DNA of 64,000 nucleotides. It comes from Mangrovimonas cancribranchiae (GTDB lineage: Bacteria; Bacteroidota; Bacteroidia; Flavobacteriales; Flavobacteriaceae). The notes below the pieces were generated by a model. The model made no database searches, was not told the origin of the DNA, and saw only the letters and a program-made list of their open reading frames with translations. The position numbers and the translations under genes were made by a program. Shown one piece after another: positions 50,466 through 60,275 of the stretch. The first letter of the stretch is position 1, and each line of letters starts with the position of its first letter. The stretch lies in assembly GCF_037126245.1 (NCBI RefSeq), contig NZ_CP136925.1, positions 2,682,001-2,746,000 of the forward strand. Direction: 5' to 3'.

Positions 50466-52133
50466 ATGAAAAAAAACATTGTTCTTTTAATCCTAAGTCT
50501 TTTTTTAGGATTAACGGTCTATTCACAATCTAACAATACATCTTCAGAATATTCATATGAAGTTGGTAAGCCTTACGAAGTTATTGATGGAAAAAGAAAA
50601 TTCTTTGTTCACAATGATAAAATGGTTGCCATTAAAATGCGTAGAAGTTCTGTTTATGTACAACAGTTTAACACCAACTCTTTAGAAGAAACGATAAGAA
50701 AAGAGTATAAAGAAGATTATTTTCTGCCAAAAAATTATCACCCAGAGAGAATGCTTCAATTTAATGATAAGATCTATTTTTTCTACTCATCTTGGTCAGA
50801 TGAAACACAACACGACCGTTTATTTTACAACACTATCGACATAAACACATGTGAAATAGACAAAAATTCGGTTAAAGTTCTAGATATAGAAGGAGAATTA
50901 GGTGGCTCCTTTTTTACAACCATGCATATTATGGGATTACAAATCTCTAAAGGCATGAAATTTGACTTTTTAACCTCTCAAGATAATGGTAAACTTTTAA
51001 TTCAATACAGAAAAAAGCCTGAAGTAAAGCGAGATGTTAAAAGTTACGACATTATAGGTGTTAATGTTTTCAATACTAACGACATGTCTCTAGATTGGAG
51101 TAAAGAATACAAGATGCCTTATACCGAAAGACGCATGGATTTACTCGATTTTGCTGTAGATAACGAAGGCAAAGGTTACATTCTTACAAAAGTTTTTGAC
51201 GATGATAGCAATGATGATAAAAAGAAAAAAAGAGACGAAAACGCTAACTATCACATTGAGCTATTTAGGTTATTAAAAGGCGAAACCAATATAGCCAAAA
51301 CCAAAATAGAACTAGACAAAATTTTTATAAACGGCATTAGCCTGTTTGAAACAAGTAACAACCAAATATATTGTGCCGGATACTATAATAAAGGGCTTTT
51401 AAAAGGAAGTTTTATAAGTAAAAAACATAATAAAGATAGTGCCGATGGGGTTGTTATTTTTAAGCTATCTAAAGATGGTGAAATTTTAAAATCAGTCACC
51501 CATGAAATTCCTTTAGATGTTATAAACCTATACATTAGTAAAAGAGCTAAAAAAAGAAATAGTAAAAAGGAAAACGATGAAGGTGCCGAACTTCAAAATA
51601 TGGTTTTAAGAGATTTTGTTATTCATAATAATGGATCCGTCACTTTAATAGGCGAACAGTTTTATGTTGTAAGACATCGCTCGCAATATACAGGTACATA
51701 TTACTCCTACCACTACGAAAACATATTAGCTACTAAAGTAAATGCCGATGGCTCTTTAGCATGGTTTAAAAAAATACCTAAAAAACAACAAGGCGACTAT
51801 AGTCAAGGAGGTATGTCGTACACATACCTTACAACACCTAACGATTTGTTTGTGTTATTCTTAGATAATGTGAAAAATATGGATTTACCTGAAGACAAGT
51901 ACCCTTACAAACATACCGACGGTAAAGGAGGCTATTTAACGTCTTACAAAATTAATTTTGATAGTGGAAACATGTCTAAAAGTAGCGTTTTTGATACACG
52001 AAACCTTACCGATGAATTTGTAGCAGAAAAATTTAATACCGATCGTGTTATAAAAACATCTGATACATCATTTATTGTTGAGTTTTACAAGAAAAGAAAA
52101 GAAGATGTTCTTGTAAAAATTGGCTTAAAATAA
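50466..52133 (+). CDS. Secreted hypothetical protein (555 aa)
   Basis: 555 residues, ATG at 50466. Signal peptide MKKNIVLLILSLFLGLTVYSQ. The body is strand-rich and propeller-like, with repeated F/V-x-x-D-N elements (FAVDNEGKGYILTKVFDDDS; FVIHNNGSVTLIGEQFYVVR; LAWFKKIPKKQQGDY). Similar long secreted proteins are frequent in Flavobacteriaceae but I know no function. Confidence 0.8.
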   Translation: MKKNIVLLILSLFLGLTVYSQSNNTSSEYSYEVGKPYEVIDGKRKFFVHNDKMVAIKMRRSSVYVQQFNTNSLEETIRKEYKEDYFLPKNYHPERMLQFNDKIYFFYSSWSDETQHDRLFYNTIDINTCEIDKNSVKVLDIEGELGGSFFTTMHIMGLQISKGMKFDFLTSQDNGKLLIQYRKKPEVKRDVKSYDIIGVNVFNTNDMSLDWSKEYKMPYTERRMDLLDFAVDNEGKGYILTKVFDDDSNDDKKKKRDENANYHIELFRLLKGETNIAKTKIELDKIFINGISLFETSNNQIYCAGYYNKGLLKGSFISKKHNKDSADGVVIFKLSKDGEILKSVTHEIPLDVINLYISKRAKKRNSKKENDEGAELQNMVLRDFVIHNNGSVTLIGEQFYVVRHRSQYTGTYYSYHYENILATKVNADGSLAWFKKIPKKQQGDYSQGGMSYTYLTTPNDLFVLFLDNVKNMDLPEDKYPYKHTDGKGGYLTSYKINFDSGNMSKSSVFDTRNLTDEFVAEKFNTDRVIKTSDTSFIVEFYKKRKEDVLVKIGLK

Positions 52134-52142
52134 TTTACTTAA

Positions 52143-52174
52143 AACAAGCGAATAGACTTAACTATTCGCTTGTT
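52143..52174. terminator. Bidirectional terminator overlapping a gene end
   Basis: AACAAGCGAATAG (52143-52155) and CTATTCGCTTGTT (52162-52174) form a 13-bp stem. The stop codon of the minus-strand halogenase-like gene (52158) lies in its loop, so its last codons are part of the stem. Confidence 0.8.
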
Positions 52175-53405
52175 CTTTTTCCATATTAATTAAATGGGCT
52201 AAATTAGCCACAATTCGTTTATGCTTTCTTACAAAAGGATTGGTTTTATCCCATACATATCCAGCTAAAACAGCACATATTTGTTTTTTAATGTCTGGAT
52301 TTTCTGGTCGGTGAAAAAATAAGGTTTGTAAATTTCCCGTATACCATTCTTCAACATAAGTTCTAAAAACATCTACGCCATACGTTATATAATCGGCGTA
52401 CTCTTTTTCCCAATCTACAGTTTCTCCCTGTAATTGTTTTGCAATTAACTTAGCTGAACACAAAGCCGATTCGGTAGCAAAAGTTACTCCAGATGAAAAT
52501 ACAGGATCTAAAAACTCAGCGCTATTTCCTGTTAACACAAAACCGTTTCCATAAAATTTAGTAACAGCCTTGGAATAATTTCGAATACAAATAGGATCGA
52601 ATTCAAAGTCTAATCCAGAAAACCGTTTTTTATAATACTCAGAGGTTTCTATCATCTGTTTCATGCGCTCTGTAGTTGTTCCTTCAAAAGAATCTATAAA
52701 TTCATTTTTACCTACAAACCCTAAACTGGTTATACCATTAGAAAATGGAATAACCCAAAACCAGGTATCTTTATCTAATACATCAAACGTAATCATGGTG
52801 CCTTCCTTTCCTTCAGGCCTATTTAAGTCTTTTACATGTGTAAAAATAGAAGAATGTTCTGGCATACTAGAAGGTTTATCTAACCCTAAAAGTCTTGGTA
52901 AAACACGACCATAACCGCTAGAGTCTACAATAAACTTTGCATTGACCTGATAAGCTTCTCCTTCGGCATTTTTTATGGTGGTTTGAGAGCTTCCATCGTC
53001 ATTAAACACAACATCAACTACTTCATGCTGAAAAGCAATATCAACACCTTTTTTTATGAGTTCTTGAGCTAAAGCATTATCAAAATCGGCTCTAGGCACT
53101 TGCCAAGTCCAATCCCAACCGTCGGTATGTTTTTTACTAAAATCGAAATGACATACAATATCATCTCTTAAAAACCGCGCGCCAGGTTTAACCTCAAATC
53201 CTTCAGCTTTTAAACAATCTAAAAGTCCTACTTCCTGAAAATGATCCATACACCTAGGCAACAAGCTTTCGCCAATAACAAACCTTGGAAACTGGCTTTT
53301 TTCAACAACTTTCACGTTAATTCCTTGGCGATGTAAATAGGCCGCCGAAACGCATCCAGATGGCCCTGCACCTATAATTAAAACATCTGTATTTACATGG
53401 CTCAT
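52158..53405 (-). CDS. FAD-dependent oxidoreductase, tryptophan-halogenase-like
   Basis: 415 residues on the minus strand; start at MSHVNTDVLIIG (53405), six bases inside an alternative ATG at 53411. FAD-binding IIGAGPSGCVSAAYLHRQGI, then VIGESLLPRCMDHFQ, and TWFWVIPFSNGITSLGFVG, which contains the W-x-W-x-I-P halogenase motif. SGYGRVLPRLLG and NSAEFLDPVFSSGVTFATES close the FAD site. Divergent from the flexirubin operon; since flexirubins can carry chlorine, ring halogenation or another oxidation of the pigment is a fair inference. Confidence 0.85.
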   Translation of the reverse strand: MSHVNTDVLIIGAGPSGCVSAAYLHRQGINVKVVEKSQFPRFVIGESLLPRCMDHFQEVGLLDCLKAEGFEVKPGARFLRDDIVCHFDFSKKHTDGWDWTWQVPRADFDNALAQELIKKGVDIAFQHEVVDVVFNDDGSSQTTIKNAEGEAYQVNAKFIVDSSGYGRVLPRLLGLDKPSSMPEHSSIFTHVKDLNRPEGKEGTMITFDVLDKDTWFWVIPFSNGITSLGFVGKNEFIDSFEGTTTERMKQMIETSEYYKKRFSGLDFEFDPICIRNYSKAVTKFYGNGFVLTGNSAEFLDPVFSSGVTFATESALCSAKLIAKQLQGETVDWEKEYADYITYGVDVFRTYVEEWYTGNLQTLFFHRPENPDIKKQICAVLAGYVWDKTNPFVRKHKRIVANLAHLINMEKEQANS

Positions 53406-53516
53406 AGTCATAATAGTATATAATTCATATATTATTTTAAATTTGCAATCCAAAATAACTATTTTAGTTTTAGTTTTTAAAGTTTTACACAAAAAAATAA
53501 CCCAACCAATAAATTA

Positions 53517-55046
53517 ATGCTAACATTCAACGGGACCTTAGAAATAGCAGATTTCTACAAAATCATTTTTGATAATCAACAAATCACCATAGACGAATCG
53601 GTTATTGAAACCTTAGATAAAAGTTTCAATTTCTTAAAAGAATTCTCTGAAAACAAAGTTATATACGGAGTAAACACGGGGTTTGGACCAATGGCTCAAT
53701 ATAAAATTAAAGACTCCGAACGTATTCAACTACAATACAACCTTATACGCAGTCATGCCTCTGGAACGGGACAACCTATTCCGCCTATGTATGTTAAAGC
53801 CGCTATGGTGGCTAGAATGAACACCCTTTCCTTAGGAAATTCTGGGGTGCATAAATCGGTTGTAAAACTTATGGCCGAATTTATTAATAAAGACATTACA
53901 CCTTTAATTTACGAACACGGTGGCGTTGGTGCTAGCGGCGATTTAGTGCAATTAGCACATTTAGCCTTAGTCCTTATTGGTGAAGGCGAAGTGTTTTATA
54001 AAGGTGAAAGACGCCAAACTAAAGATGTTTTTGAAACTGAAAACTTATCACCTATTTCTGTCGAACTCAGAGAAGGACTAGCCTTAATGAACGGAACGTC
54101 GGTTATGACGGGTATTGGCTTAGTTAACACACTTTATACACGTCGCTTACTTAATTGGATGACGGCCTGCTCGGCAGCTATAAATGAAATTGTTAAGGCT
54201 TACGATGATCATTTATCGTTAGAGCTAAACAATTCAAAAAAACACAAAGGGCAACAGCAAATTGCTAAAAACATGCGAGAGCATTTAAAAGATAGTAAGC
54301 TTACCCGAAAACGCGAGCATCACCTTTACTCTAAAAACGAAGACGTTTCTGTTTTCAAAGAAAAGGTCCAGGAATATTACTCCTTACGCTGTGTCCCACA
54401 AATTTTAGGACCTGTTTTAGACACCTTAAATAGCGTTGAAAAGATTTTAATTGAAGAAGTTAACTCTGCAAACGACAACCCTATTGTAGATGTTGAAAAA
54501 CAACATGTATATCACGGCGGAAACTTCCATGGAGATTATGTGTCGTTAGAAATGGATAAATTAAAGCTTGCTGTTACTAAACTTAGTATGCTTTCAGAAC
54601 GCCAATTAAACTACCTACTTAATGCTAGATTAAATGATATGCTCCCACCTTTTGTTAATCTAGGTGAGTTAGGTTTAAACTTTGGCATGCAAGGCGTTCA
54701 ATTTACGGCAACATCTACCACCGCCGAAAACCAAATGCTTTCAAACCCAATGTATGTTCATAGCATTCCAAACAATAACGATAATCAAGATATTGTTAGC
54801 ATGGGAACCAATGCAGCGCTTATTACAAAAAAAGTAATTGAAAATGCATTTGAGGTTCTTGCCATAGAGCTTATCACAATTGTTCAAGCCATTGAATACA
54901 TGGATGTAAAAGATGACGTTTCGGCAAAGACAAGAAAGATTTATGATGAAATTCGAGAGATAGTTCCTATCTTTACCAAAGACGTTGTTATGTATCCATA
55001 CGTTAACAGCGTTAAAGAATTTATTATAAATCATAAAAGCTATTAA
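53517..55046 (+). CDS. Tyrosine ammonia-lyase (HAL/PAL family), flexirubin starter enzyme
   Basis: 509 residues, ATG at 53517. The prosthetic MIO group forms from Ala139-Ser140-Gly141 in GGVGASGDLVQLAHLAL. Other family blocks: VIYGVNTGFGPMAQY, YNLIRSHASGTGQP, NGTSVMTGIG, SANDNPIVDV, GGNFHGDYVSLEMDK and MYVHSIPNNNDNQD. From memory it is strikingly similar to the tyrosine-specific lyase of Flavobacterium johnsoniae, including the RSHxSGTG loop. It deaminates tyrosine to 4-coumarate, the aryl starter of flexirubin. First gene of the pigment operon. Confidence 0.92.
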   Translation: MLTFNGTLEIADFYKIIFDNQQITIDESVIETLDKSFNFLKEFSENKVIYGVNTGFGPMAQYKIKDSERIQLQYNLIRSHASGTGQPIPPMYVKAAMVARMNTLSLGNSGVHKSVVKLMAEFINKDITPLIYEHGGVGASGDLVQLAHLALVLIGEGEVFYKGERRQTKDVFETENLSPISVELREGLALMNGTSVMTGIGLVNTLYTRRLLNWMTACSAAINEIVKAYDDHLSLELNNSKKHKGQQQIAKNMREHLKDSKLTRKREHHLYSKNEDVSVFKEKVQEYYSLRCVPQILGPVLDTLNSVEKILIEEVNSANDNPIVDVEKQHVYHGGNFHGDYVSLEMDKLKLAVTKLSMLSERQLNYLLNARLNDMLPPFVNLGELGLNFGMQGVQFTATSTTAENQMLSNPMYVHSIPNNNDNQDIVSMGTNAALITKKVIENAFEVLAIELITIVQAIEYMDVKDDVSAKTRKIYDEIREIVPIFTKDVVMYPYVNSVKEFIINHKSY

Positions 55047-55048
55047 TC

Positions 55049-56182
55049 ATGAAACTTAAAGTATTTTTATTTCTAAGCATTGTTGGTTTTTTTACCAGTT
55101 TTGCACAAGAACTTGCCTTAGCTAGACTTGACGATGGAAAATACGGCTATATTAACACAACTGGCGAGTGGCATATAAAACCACAATTTGAAAAAGCAAA
55201 AAGTTTTTCTGGCGATTTAGCAGAAGCCATGAATGACGATGGAAAATGGGGCTACATAAACCGCAGTGGCGAATGGACTATTCCAGCACAATTTGATCGC
55301 GTCAAAGAATTTAACTCTGGAATAGCTATAGTTGAAAATGAAAAAGAGTGGTTTTACATTAATACGAAAGGAGAGAAAGTCTTAACACAAGTTACTTCAG
55401 ATAAATTATACGACTTTCAAGAAGGGTTTGCTCAAATAAGACAAGGTGATCTTGTTGGCTTTATTAACTCTAAAGGCGACGTTGTTATTGCACCAAAATT
55501 CACTAAAGCATTCGATTTTGAAAATGGGTACTCCAAAGTTCGCGAAGGAGACAAATGGGGATTAATAGATACCCAAGGAAACTATCATGTAAAAACCGTT
55601 TACGATGGTGTAAGCAACAATTACAATGGTAACATTGTAGCCAATAAAGGCGATGACCATGGTCTTATAATTAATGGCGAATTTAAAGTTGTTCCTGGCG
55701 CTGAAAAAATTTGGGACTTCTCCTATAATAGCGATATAACTTACGCCAAAAAAGACGGTGATATTGGTTACATTAACAATAAAGGTGAATGGGTTGTAAA
55801 ACCTACTTACGATAAAGCAAGAGCATTCTCTAATGGTTTAGCCCCTGTTTGTAAAGGTAAAAAATGGGGTTATATTAATACTCAAGGAGATGTTGTTGTG
55901 CCTTTTGAGTATAGAGATGCCGAAATTTTTAGTAAAGATGGTTTAGCTCCTGTAAAAACAAAAAAACTTTGGGGCTTTATTAATAAAGAAGGCAAAATGG
56001 TTATTGGAGAAAAATATGGAATTTCTTCTGTTGGCTTTGGCGCTATTTTTGGAAATAAAGAAGAAAAAGGATTTATAAATGGTCTAGCCAGAGTAAAATA
56101 TGAAAAACAATGGATTTTTATCAATTCTGAAGATAAACCTATAAATAGTTCTTGGTTTCAAAATCTAGAACTTTTTTACTAA
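55049..56182 (+). CDS. Secreted WG-repeat protein in the flexirubin operon
   Basis: 377 residues, ATG at 55049, 2 bp after the ammonia-lyase stop. Signal peptide MKLKVFLFLSIVGFFTSFAQ. Roughly ten WG repeats of about 35 residues, for example DGKYGYINTTGEWHIKPQF, DGKWGYINRSGEWTIPAQF, GKKWGYINTQGDVVVPFEY and KKLWGFINKEGKMVIGEKY. WG repeats form beta-rich solenoids of unknown function. No enzymatic domain; its link to pigment synthesis comes only from its place in the operon. Confidence 0.88.
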   Translation: MKLKVFLFLSIVGFFTSFAQELALARLDDGKYGYINTTGEWHIKPQFEKAKSFSGDLAEAMNDDGKWGYINRSGEWTIPAQFDRVKEFNSGIAIVENEKEWFYINTKGEKVLTQVTSDKLYDFQEGFAQIRQGDLVGFINSKGDVVIAPKFTKAFDFENGYSKVREGDKWGLIDTQGNYHVKTVYDGVSNNYNGNIVANKGDDHGLIINGEFKVVPGAEKIWDFSYNSDITYAKKDGDIGYINNKGEWVVKPTYDKARAFSNGLAPVCKGKKWGYINTQGDVVVPFEYRDAEIFSKDGLAPVKTKKLWGFINKEGKMVIGEKYGISSVGFGAIFGNKEEKGFINGLARVKYEKQWIFINSEDKPINSSWFQNLELFY

Positions 56183-56222
56183 AACTAAACCAAAACCCAA
56201 CTAACAACTAAACCAACAATAC

Positions 56223-56954
56223 ATGAAATGCGCCCTAATTACAGGTGGATCTAGAGGTATTGGAAGAGCCATTTGCATACAATTAGCAAAAGACACCAAC
56301 TACCACATTATAATTAATTACAACAGTAATCAAACTGCAGCTTTAGAAACACTCAAAGTTGTCGAAGCTGAAGGGAACACAGGAGAAATTATTCAATTTA
56401 ATGTCTCCGACACCGAAAATGTAACCTCTCAATTAAACACTTGGCAAGAAAATAATCCAGATGCCACAGTAGAAGTCATTGTTAATAATGCCGGAATTAC
56501 AAAAGACGGCTTATTTATGTGGATGCCTAAAGAAGATTGGGACAATGTTATAAACACATCGCTTAACGGATTTTACAATGTCACCAATTTCTTTATTCAA
56601 AAATTACTTAGAAACCGTTACGGTAGAATTGTAAATATCGCTTCTGTTTCTGGGGTAAAAGGTACACCAGGACAAACCAATTACTCAGCTGCAAAAGGCG
56701 CTTTAATAGGGGCTACAAAAGCATTAGCTCAGGAAGTTGCTAAACGAAAAATAACCGTAAATGCTGTCGCTCCAGGATTTATTCAGTCTGATATGACTGC
56801 AGAATTAGATGAAAAAGAACTAAAAGGCATGATTCCTATGAACCGCTTTGGTACTCCAGAAGAAGTCGCCCATACAGTTTCTTTTTTAGTTTCGGATAAA
56901 GCATCGTATATTACAGGCGAGGTGATTAATATTAATGGAGGGATTTACTCTTAA
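56223..56954 (+). CDS. fabG: 3-oxoacyl-ACP reductase (FabG-like), flexirubin cluster
   Basis: 243 residues, ATG at 56223. Classical SDR: NADPH-binding ITGGSRGIGRAICIQL, NNAGITKDGLF, catalytic Ser in VNIASVSGVKG and Tyr-Lys in TNYSAAKGALIG, then VAPGFIQSDMTAEL. Reduces the keto group during extension of the polyene chain. 40 bp after the WG-repeat gene and 12 bp ahead of the ketosynthase. Confidence 0.9.
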   Translation: MKCALITGGSRGIGRAICIQLAKDTNYHIIINYNSNQTAALETLKVVEAEGNTGEIIQFNVSDTENVTSQLNTWQENNPDATVEVIVNNAGITKDGLFMWMPKEDWDNVINTSLNGFYNVTNFFIQKLLRNRYGRIVNIASVSGVKGTPGQTNYSAAKGALIGATKALAQEVAKRKITVNAVAPGFIQSDMTAELDEKELKGMIPMNRFGTPEEVAHTVSFLVSDKASYITGEVININGGIYS

Positions 56955-56966
56955 TTTATTTCGAGT

Positions 56967-58187
56967 ATGACGAAACGTGTTGTGATTACAGGAATGGGTA
57001 TTTATTCCTGTATTGGAGAAAATATAAATAAAGTAAAAGAATCGCTTTATAACGGTACATCTGGAATTGTTGTCGATGAAGAACGTATTGCATTTGGTTA
57101 TCGATCGCCACTTACAGGTATGGTACCAAAACCAAACTTAAAAAAGGCTCTTTCTAGAAGACAACGTATTAGCATGGGAGAAGAAAGCGAGTACGCCTAC
57201 ATGGCTACCGTAGAAGCTTTAGAAAACGCTAATATTTCACAAGATTTTATAGACAATAACGAAGTTGGTATCTTATACGGAAACGATAGCACAGCCAAAT
57301 CGGTTACCGAGTCTAATGATAAAATTAGAGAGAAAAAAGACACCACTTTAGTAGGTAGTGGCGCTATTTTTCAGGGTATGAATTCTAGTGTTACCATGAA
57401 TTTATCTACCATCTTTAAACTTACGGGTATTAACTTTACCGTAAGCGCGGCTTGCGCTAGCGGTTCACATGCCATAGGCATGGCTTATCAACTAATAAAA
57501 AGCGGATTACAAGACTGTGTTATTTGTGGCGGCGCCCAAGAAATCAACAAATTAGCTATGGGTAGTTTTGATGGCTTAGGCGTATTTTCAACAAACACAA
57601 GCAACCCACAGGAAGCATCAAGACCTTTCGATGTAGCAAGAGACGGCTTAGTACCAAGTGGCGGAGCCGCAACATTAATTCTAGAATCTTACGAATCGGC
57701 CGTAGAAAGAGGCGCGCCAATTTTAGGAGAAGTTATAGGATACGGGTTTTCATCAAATGGAGAACATATCTCTACGCCTAATGTAAACGGTCCATCAAGA
57801 GCAATGAAAATGGCTTTAGAACAAGCAAACATTCCTGCTAATATAATAGATTATGTAAATGCTCACGCTACCTCAACACCTGTTGGCGATGCGAATGAAG
57901 CTAAAGCTATATTTGAAGTTTTTGGTGAAAATGGCCCTTTTGTAAGCTCTACAAAATCTATGACAGGACACGAATGTTGGATGGCTGGAGCAAGTGAAGT
58001 TATTTACTCTTTAATTATGATGAAATCTGGTTTTATTGCGCCTAGTATAAACCTCAATCAACCAGATGAAGACGCTGCAAAATTAAATTTAGTAAGTAAA
58101 ACGTTAGATAAAAAATTTGATGTATTTTTGTCCAATTCTTTTGGATTTGGAGGAACAAATTCAGCATTAATAATAAAAAATATTTAG
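56967..58187 (+). CDS. Beta-ketoacyl-ACP synthase II-type, flexirubin cluster
   Basis: 406 residues, ATG at 56967. Active-site Cys163 in SAACASGSHAIG, His in NAHATSTPVGDANEA and His in KSMTGHECWMAGASE: the complete Cys-His-His triad. Ends SNSFGFGGTNSALII as in FabF-type enzymes. Carries out the elongations that build the aryl polyene. Ends 7 bp before the ACP start. Confidence 0.92.
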   Translation: MTKRVVITGMGIYSCIGENINKVKESLYNGTSGIVVDEERIAFGYRSPLTGMVPKPNLKKALSRRQRISMGEESEYAYMATVEALENANISQDFIDNNEVGILYGNDSTAKSVTESNDKIREKKDTTLVGSGAIFQGMNSSVTMNLSTIFKLTGINFTVSAACASGSHAIGMAYQLIKSGLQDCVICGGAQEINKLAMGSFDGLGVFSTNTSNPQEASRPFDVARDGLVPSGGAATLILESYESAVERGAPILGEVIGYGFSSNGEHISTPNVNGPSRAMKMALEQANIPANIIDYVNAHATSTPVGDANEAKAIFEVFGENGPFVSSTKSMTGHECWMAGASEVIYSLIMMKSGFIAPSINLNQPDEDAAKLNLVSKTLDKKFDVFLSNSFGFGGTNSALIIKNI

Positions 58188-58194
58188 TGTGGTA

Positions 58195-58437
58195 ATGGAT
58201 AAAGAAGTTATTATTGAAAAAATAAACAACTTTCTTATAGAAGAGTTTGAAGTAGAAAAAGATGACATTGCTCCTGAAGCTGACCTAAAAGAAACCTTAG
58301 AGTTAGACAGCTTAGATTTTGTTGACTTAGTAGTGGCTATCGAGTCTAACTTTGGTGTGAAATTAGTTGGCGAAGACTTTGTAAACGTAAAAACACTTCA
58401 AGATTTTTATAATCTCATTGAAAATAAATTAAGCTAA
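58195..58437 (+). CDS. Acyl carrier protein, flexirubin cluster
   Basis: 80 residues, ATG at 58195 (a GTG at 58189 is less likely). Phosphopantetheine Ser in LELDSLDFVDLVVAIE, followed by FGVKLVGEDF and VKTLQDFYNLIENKL, the full four-helix ACP pattern. Carries the growing chain for the neighbouring ketosynthase. Confidence 0.92.
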   Translation: MDKEVIIEKINNFLIEEFEVEKDDIAPEADLKETLELDSLDFVDLVVAIESNFGVKLVGEDFVNVKTLQDFYNLIENKLS

Positions 58438-58452
58438 ACATATTTATGGTTT

Positions 58453-59343
58453 ATGGCTACTGAGTGGAAAGGCAAGTCTAGAGGCACCGTTCTTGGGTAC
58501 AAGATTTTTGTGTTTCTTATGAAAAAACTTGGCTTAAGTACTGCTTATTTTGTATTGTACTTTGTAGCTACTTACTATACACTATTCTCCTACTCTAGCT
58601 CTAAATCTATATTTTATTATTTCAATAAAAGGGTACGCCTTACTTGGTTTAATAGCCTTATAAACATATATAAAAGTTACTATGTTTTCGGCCAAACTAT
58701 TATAGATAAAGTGGCCATATCCTCTGGATTACGAGACAGGTTTACTTACGACTTTGATGGCATAAACTTAATACGAGACACCTTAAAAGCTAAAAAAGGA
58801 GGCGTTTTAATAAGTGCCCATGTGGGCAACTTTGAAATAGCCGAACATTTTTTTGGCGAACTAGAAGAACATGCTGCCATTAGCCTTTTAACCACCGATG
58901 TAGAACACTCGGCCATAAAAGATTACATAGAAAGCGTCACTGGAAAGTCTAAAGTTAATCTTATTATAATTAAAGAAGACCTTTCTCATATTTTTGAAAT
59001 TAACGCCGCTCTAGCCAGAAACGAATTAGTTTGTATAACTGGCGACCGCTTTATTCCTGGCACCAAATTTTTAACTCATGATTTATTAGGCGAAAACGCC
59101 AAGTTCCCTGCTGGACCATTTTTATTAGCATCGCGATTAAATGTCCCCGTTTTATTCGTTTATGTTATGAAAGAAACCAATAAACACTACCATTTGTATG
59201 CTAGAAAATCTCAAGCAAAAAAACGAGATGCCAATATGTTATTGAAAGAATATACAGAAAGTGTATCTTGGATGCTCGAAAAATACCCATTACAATGGTT
59301 TAATTACTTCGACTTTTGGGATAAAACGCCAACCAAACCATGA
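58453..59343 (+). CDS. Lipid A acyltransferase-family protein, flexirubin cluster
   Basis: 296 residues, ATG at 58453. LPxT-type acyltransferase (lauroyl/myristoyl-transferase family) with the catalytic H-x4-E in SAHVGNFEIAEHFFG, a later TGDRFIPGTKF and GAKFPAGP-like NAKFPAGPFLLASRLNVPVL. Hydrophobic N-terminal segment places it at the inner membrane. In such clusters it is thought to transfer or release the polyene acyl chain; the acceptor is not determined here. Confidence 0.85.
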   Translation: MATEWKGKSRGTVLGYKIFVFLMKKLGLSTAYFVLYFVATYYTLFSYSSSKSIFYYFNKRVRLTWFNSLINIYKSYYVFGQTIIDKVAISSGLRDRFTYDFDGINLIRDTLKAKKGGVLISAHVGNFEIAEHFFGELEEHAAISLLTTDVEHSAIKDYIESVTGKSKVNLIIIKEDLSHIFEINAALARNELVCITGDRFIPGTKFLTHDLLGENAKFPAGPFLLASRLNVPVLFVYVMKETNKHYHLYARKSQAKKRDANMLLKEYTESVSWMLEKYPLQWFNYFDFWDKTPTKP

Positions 59344-60263
59344 AAAGAATTCTTGTATTACACTACTCCCAATCTGGACAACTTACCGAAATTGTTAAAA
59401 ACATCGCGTCTTCATTTGAGTCTAATGAAGACCTAACAGTCGATTATCATAATATAACATTAACTAATCCTTTTCCTTTTCCTTGGCCTAAAAAAGCCTT
59501 TTTCGAAGCCTTTCCAGAAACCTACAAACAAATTCCGGTTCAAGTAGAACCTGTACCACAAACTATTTTAAACAATAATTACGACTTAATTGTATTTGGT
59601 TATCAAGTATGGTACTTAACACCTTCATTACCTATAACATCTTTTCTAGAAACCAATGACGCCAAGAAACTATTTAAAGACACGCCTGTAGTGACTGTTT
59701 TAGGCTGTAGAAATATGTGGATTATGGCACAAGAAAAAATGAAAAAAAGACTAATAGATCTAAAAGCTAATTTAGTAGGTAACATTGCTTTGGTAGATCG
59801 CCATATAAATCACGTAAGTGTGATTACCATTGGCCCTTGGATGTTTACAGGAGAAAAAAAACGTTATTTAGGTATTTTCCCAAAACCAGGCGTTTCTCAA
59901 AAAGATATTAACGAGTCTAAAAAATTTGGCCCAATAATCACTAAACACTTATTATTCAACACGTTAGATACATTGCAACAGTACCTTTTAAAACATGATG
60001 CTGTAACTATAAAACCCTTTTTAATCACTACCGATAGAAAGGCCAATGTGATTTTCTCAAAATGGTCGCAGTTTATTATTTCAAAAAGTAAAAAAAATAC
60101 CCCAAAACGCTCACGATTGGTAAAAATGTTTAAATATTACCTTTTATTTGCCATTTGGGTTATTGCACCAATTGTTTTTATCTTATTTTTGTTGACTTAT
60201 TTACCTTTGTACAATAAGATTAAAAAAGACAAGGCGTATTATTCATCTGTAGCTTACAAATAG
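59340..60263 (+). CDS. darA: DarA-like dialkylresorcinol condensing enzyme
   Basis: 307 residues, ATG at 59340, overlapping the acyltransferase stop by 4 bp. A flavodoxin-like fold opens it (ILVLHYSQSGQLTEIVKNIA), with PFPFPWPKKAFFEAFPETY and FGYQVWYLTPSLPI following, then a C-terminal transmembrane helix (YLLFAIWVIAPIVFILFLL). The pattern and the DarB gene right behind it fit DarA, the partner that forms the resorcinol ring of the flexirubin ester. Confidence 0.85.
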   Translation: MKRILVLHYSQSGQLTEIVKNIASSFESNEDLTVDYHNITLTNPFPFPWPKKAFFEAFPETYKQIPVQVEPVPQTILNNNYDLIVFGYQVWYLTPSLPITSFLETNDAKKLFKDTPVVTVLGCRNMWIMAQEKMKKRLIDLKANLVGNIALVDRHINHVSVITIGPWMFTGEKKRYLGIFPKPGVSQKDINESKKFGPIITKHLLFNTLDTLQQYLLKHDAVTIKPFLITTDRKANVIFSKWSQFIISKSKKNTPKRSRLVKMFKYYLLFAIWVIAPIVFILFLLTYLPLYNKIKKDKAYYSSVAYK

Positions 60264-60275
60264 TTGGGAATAAAA

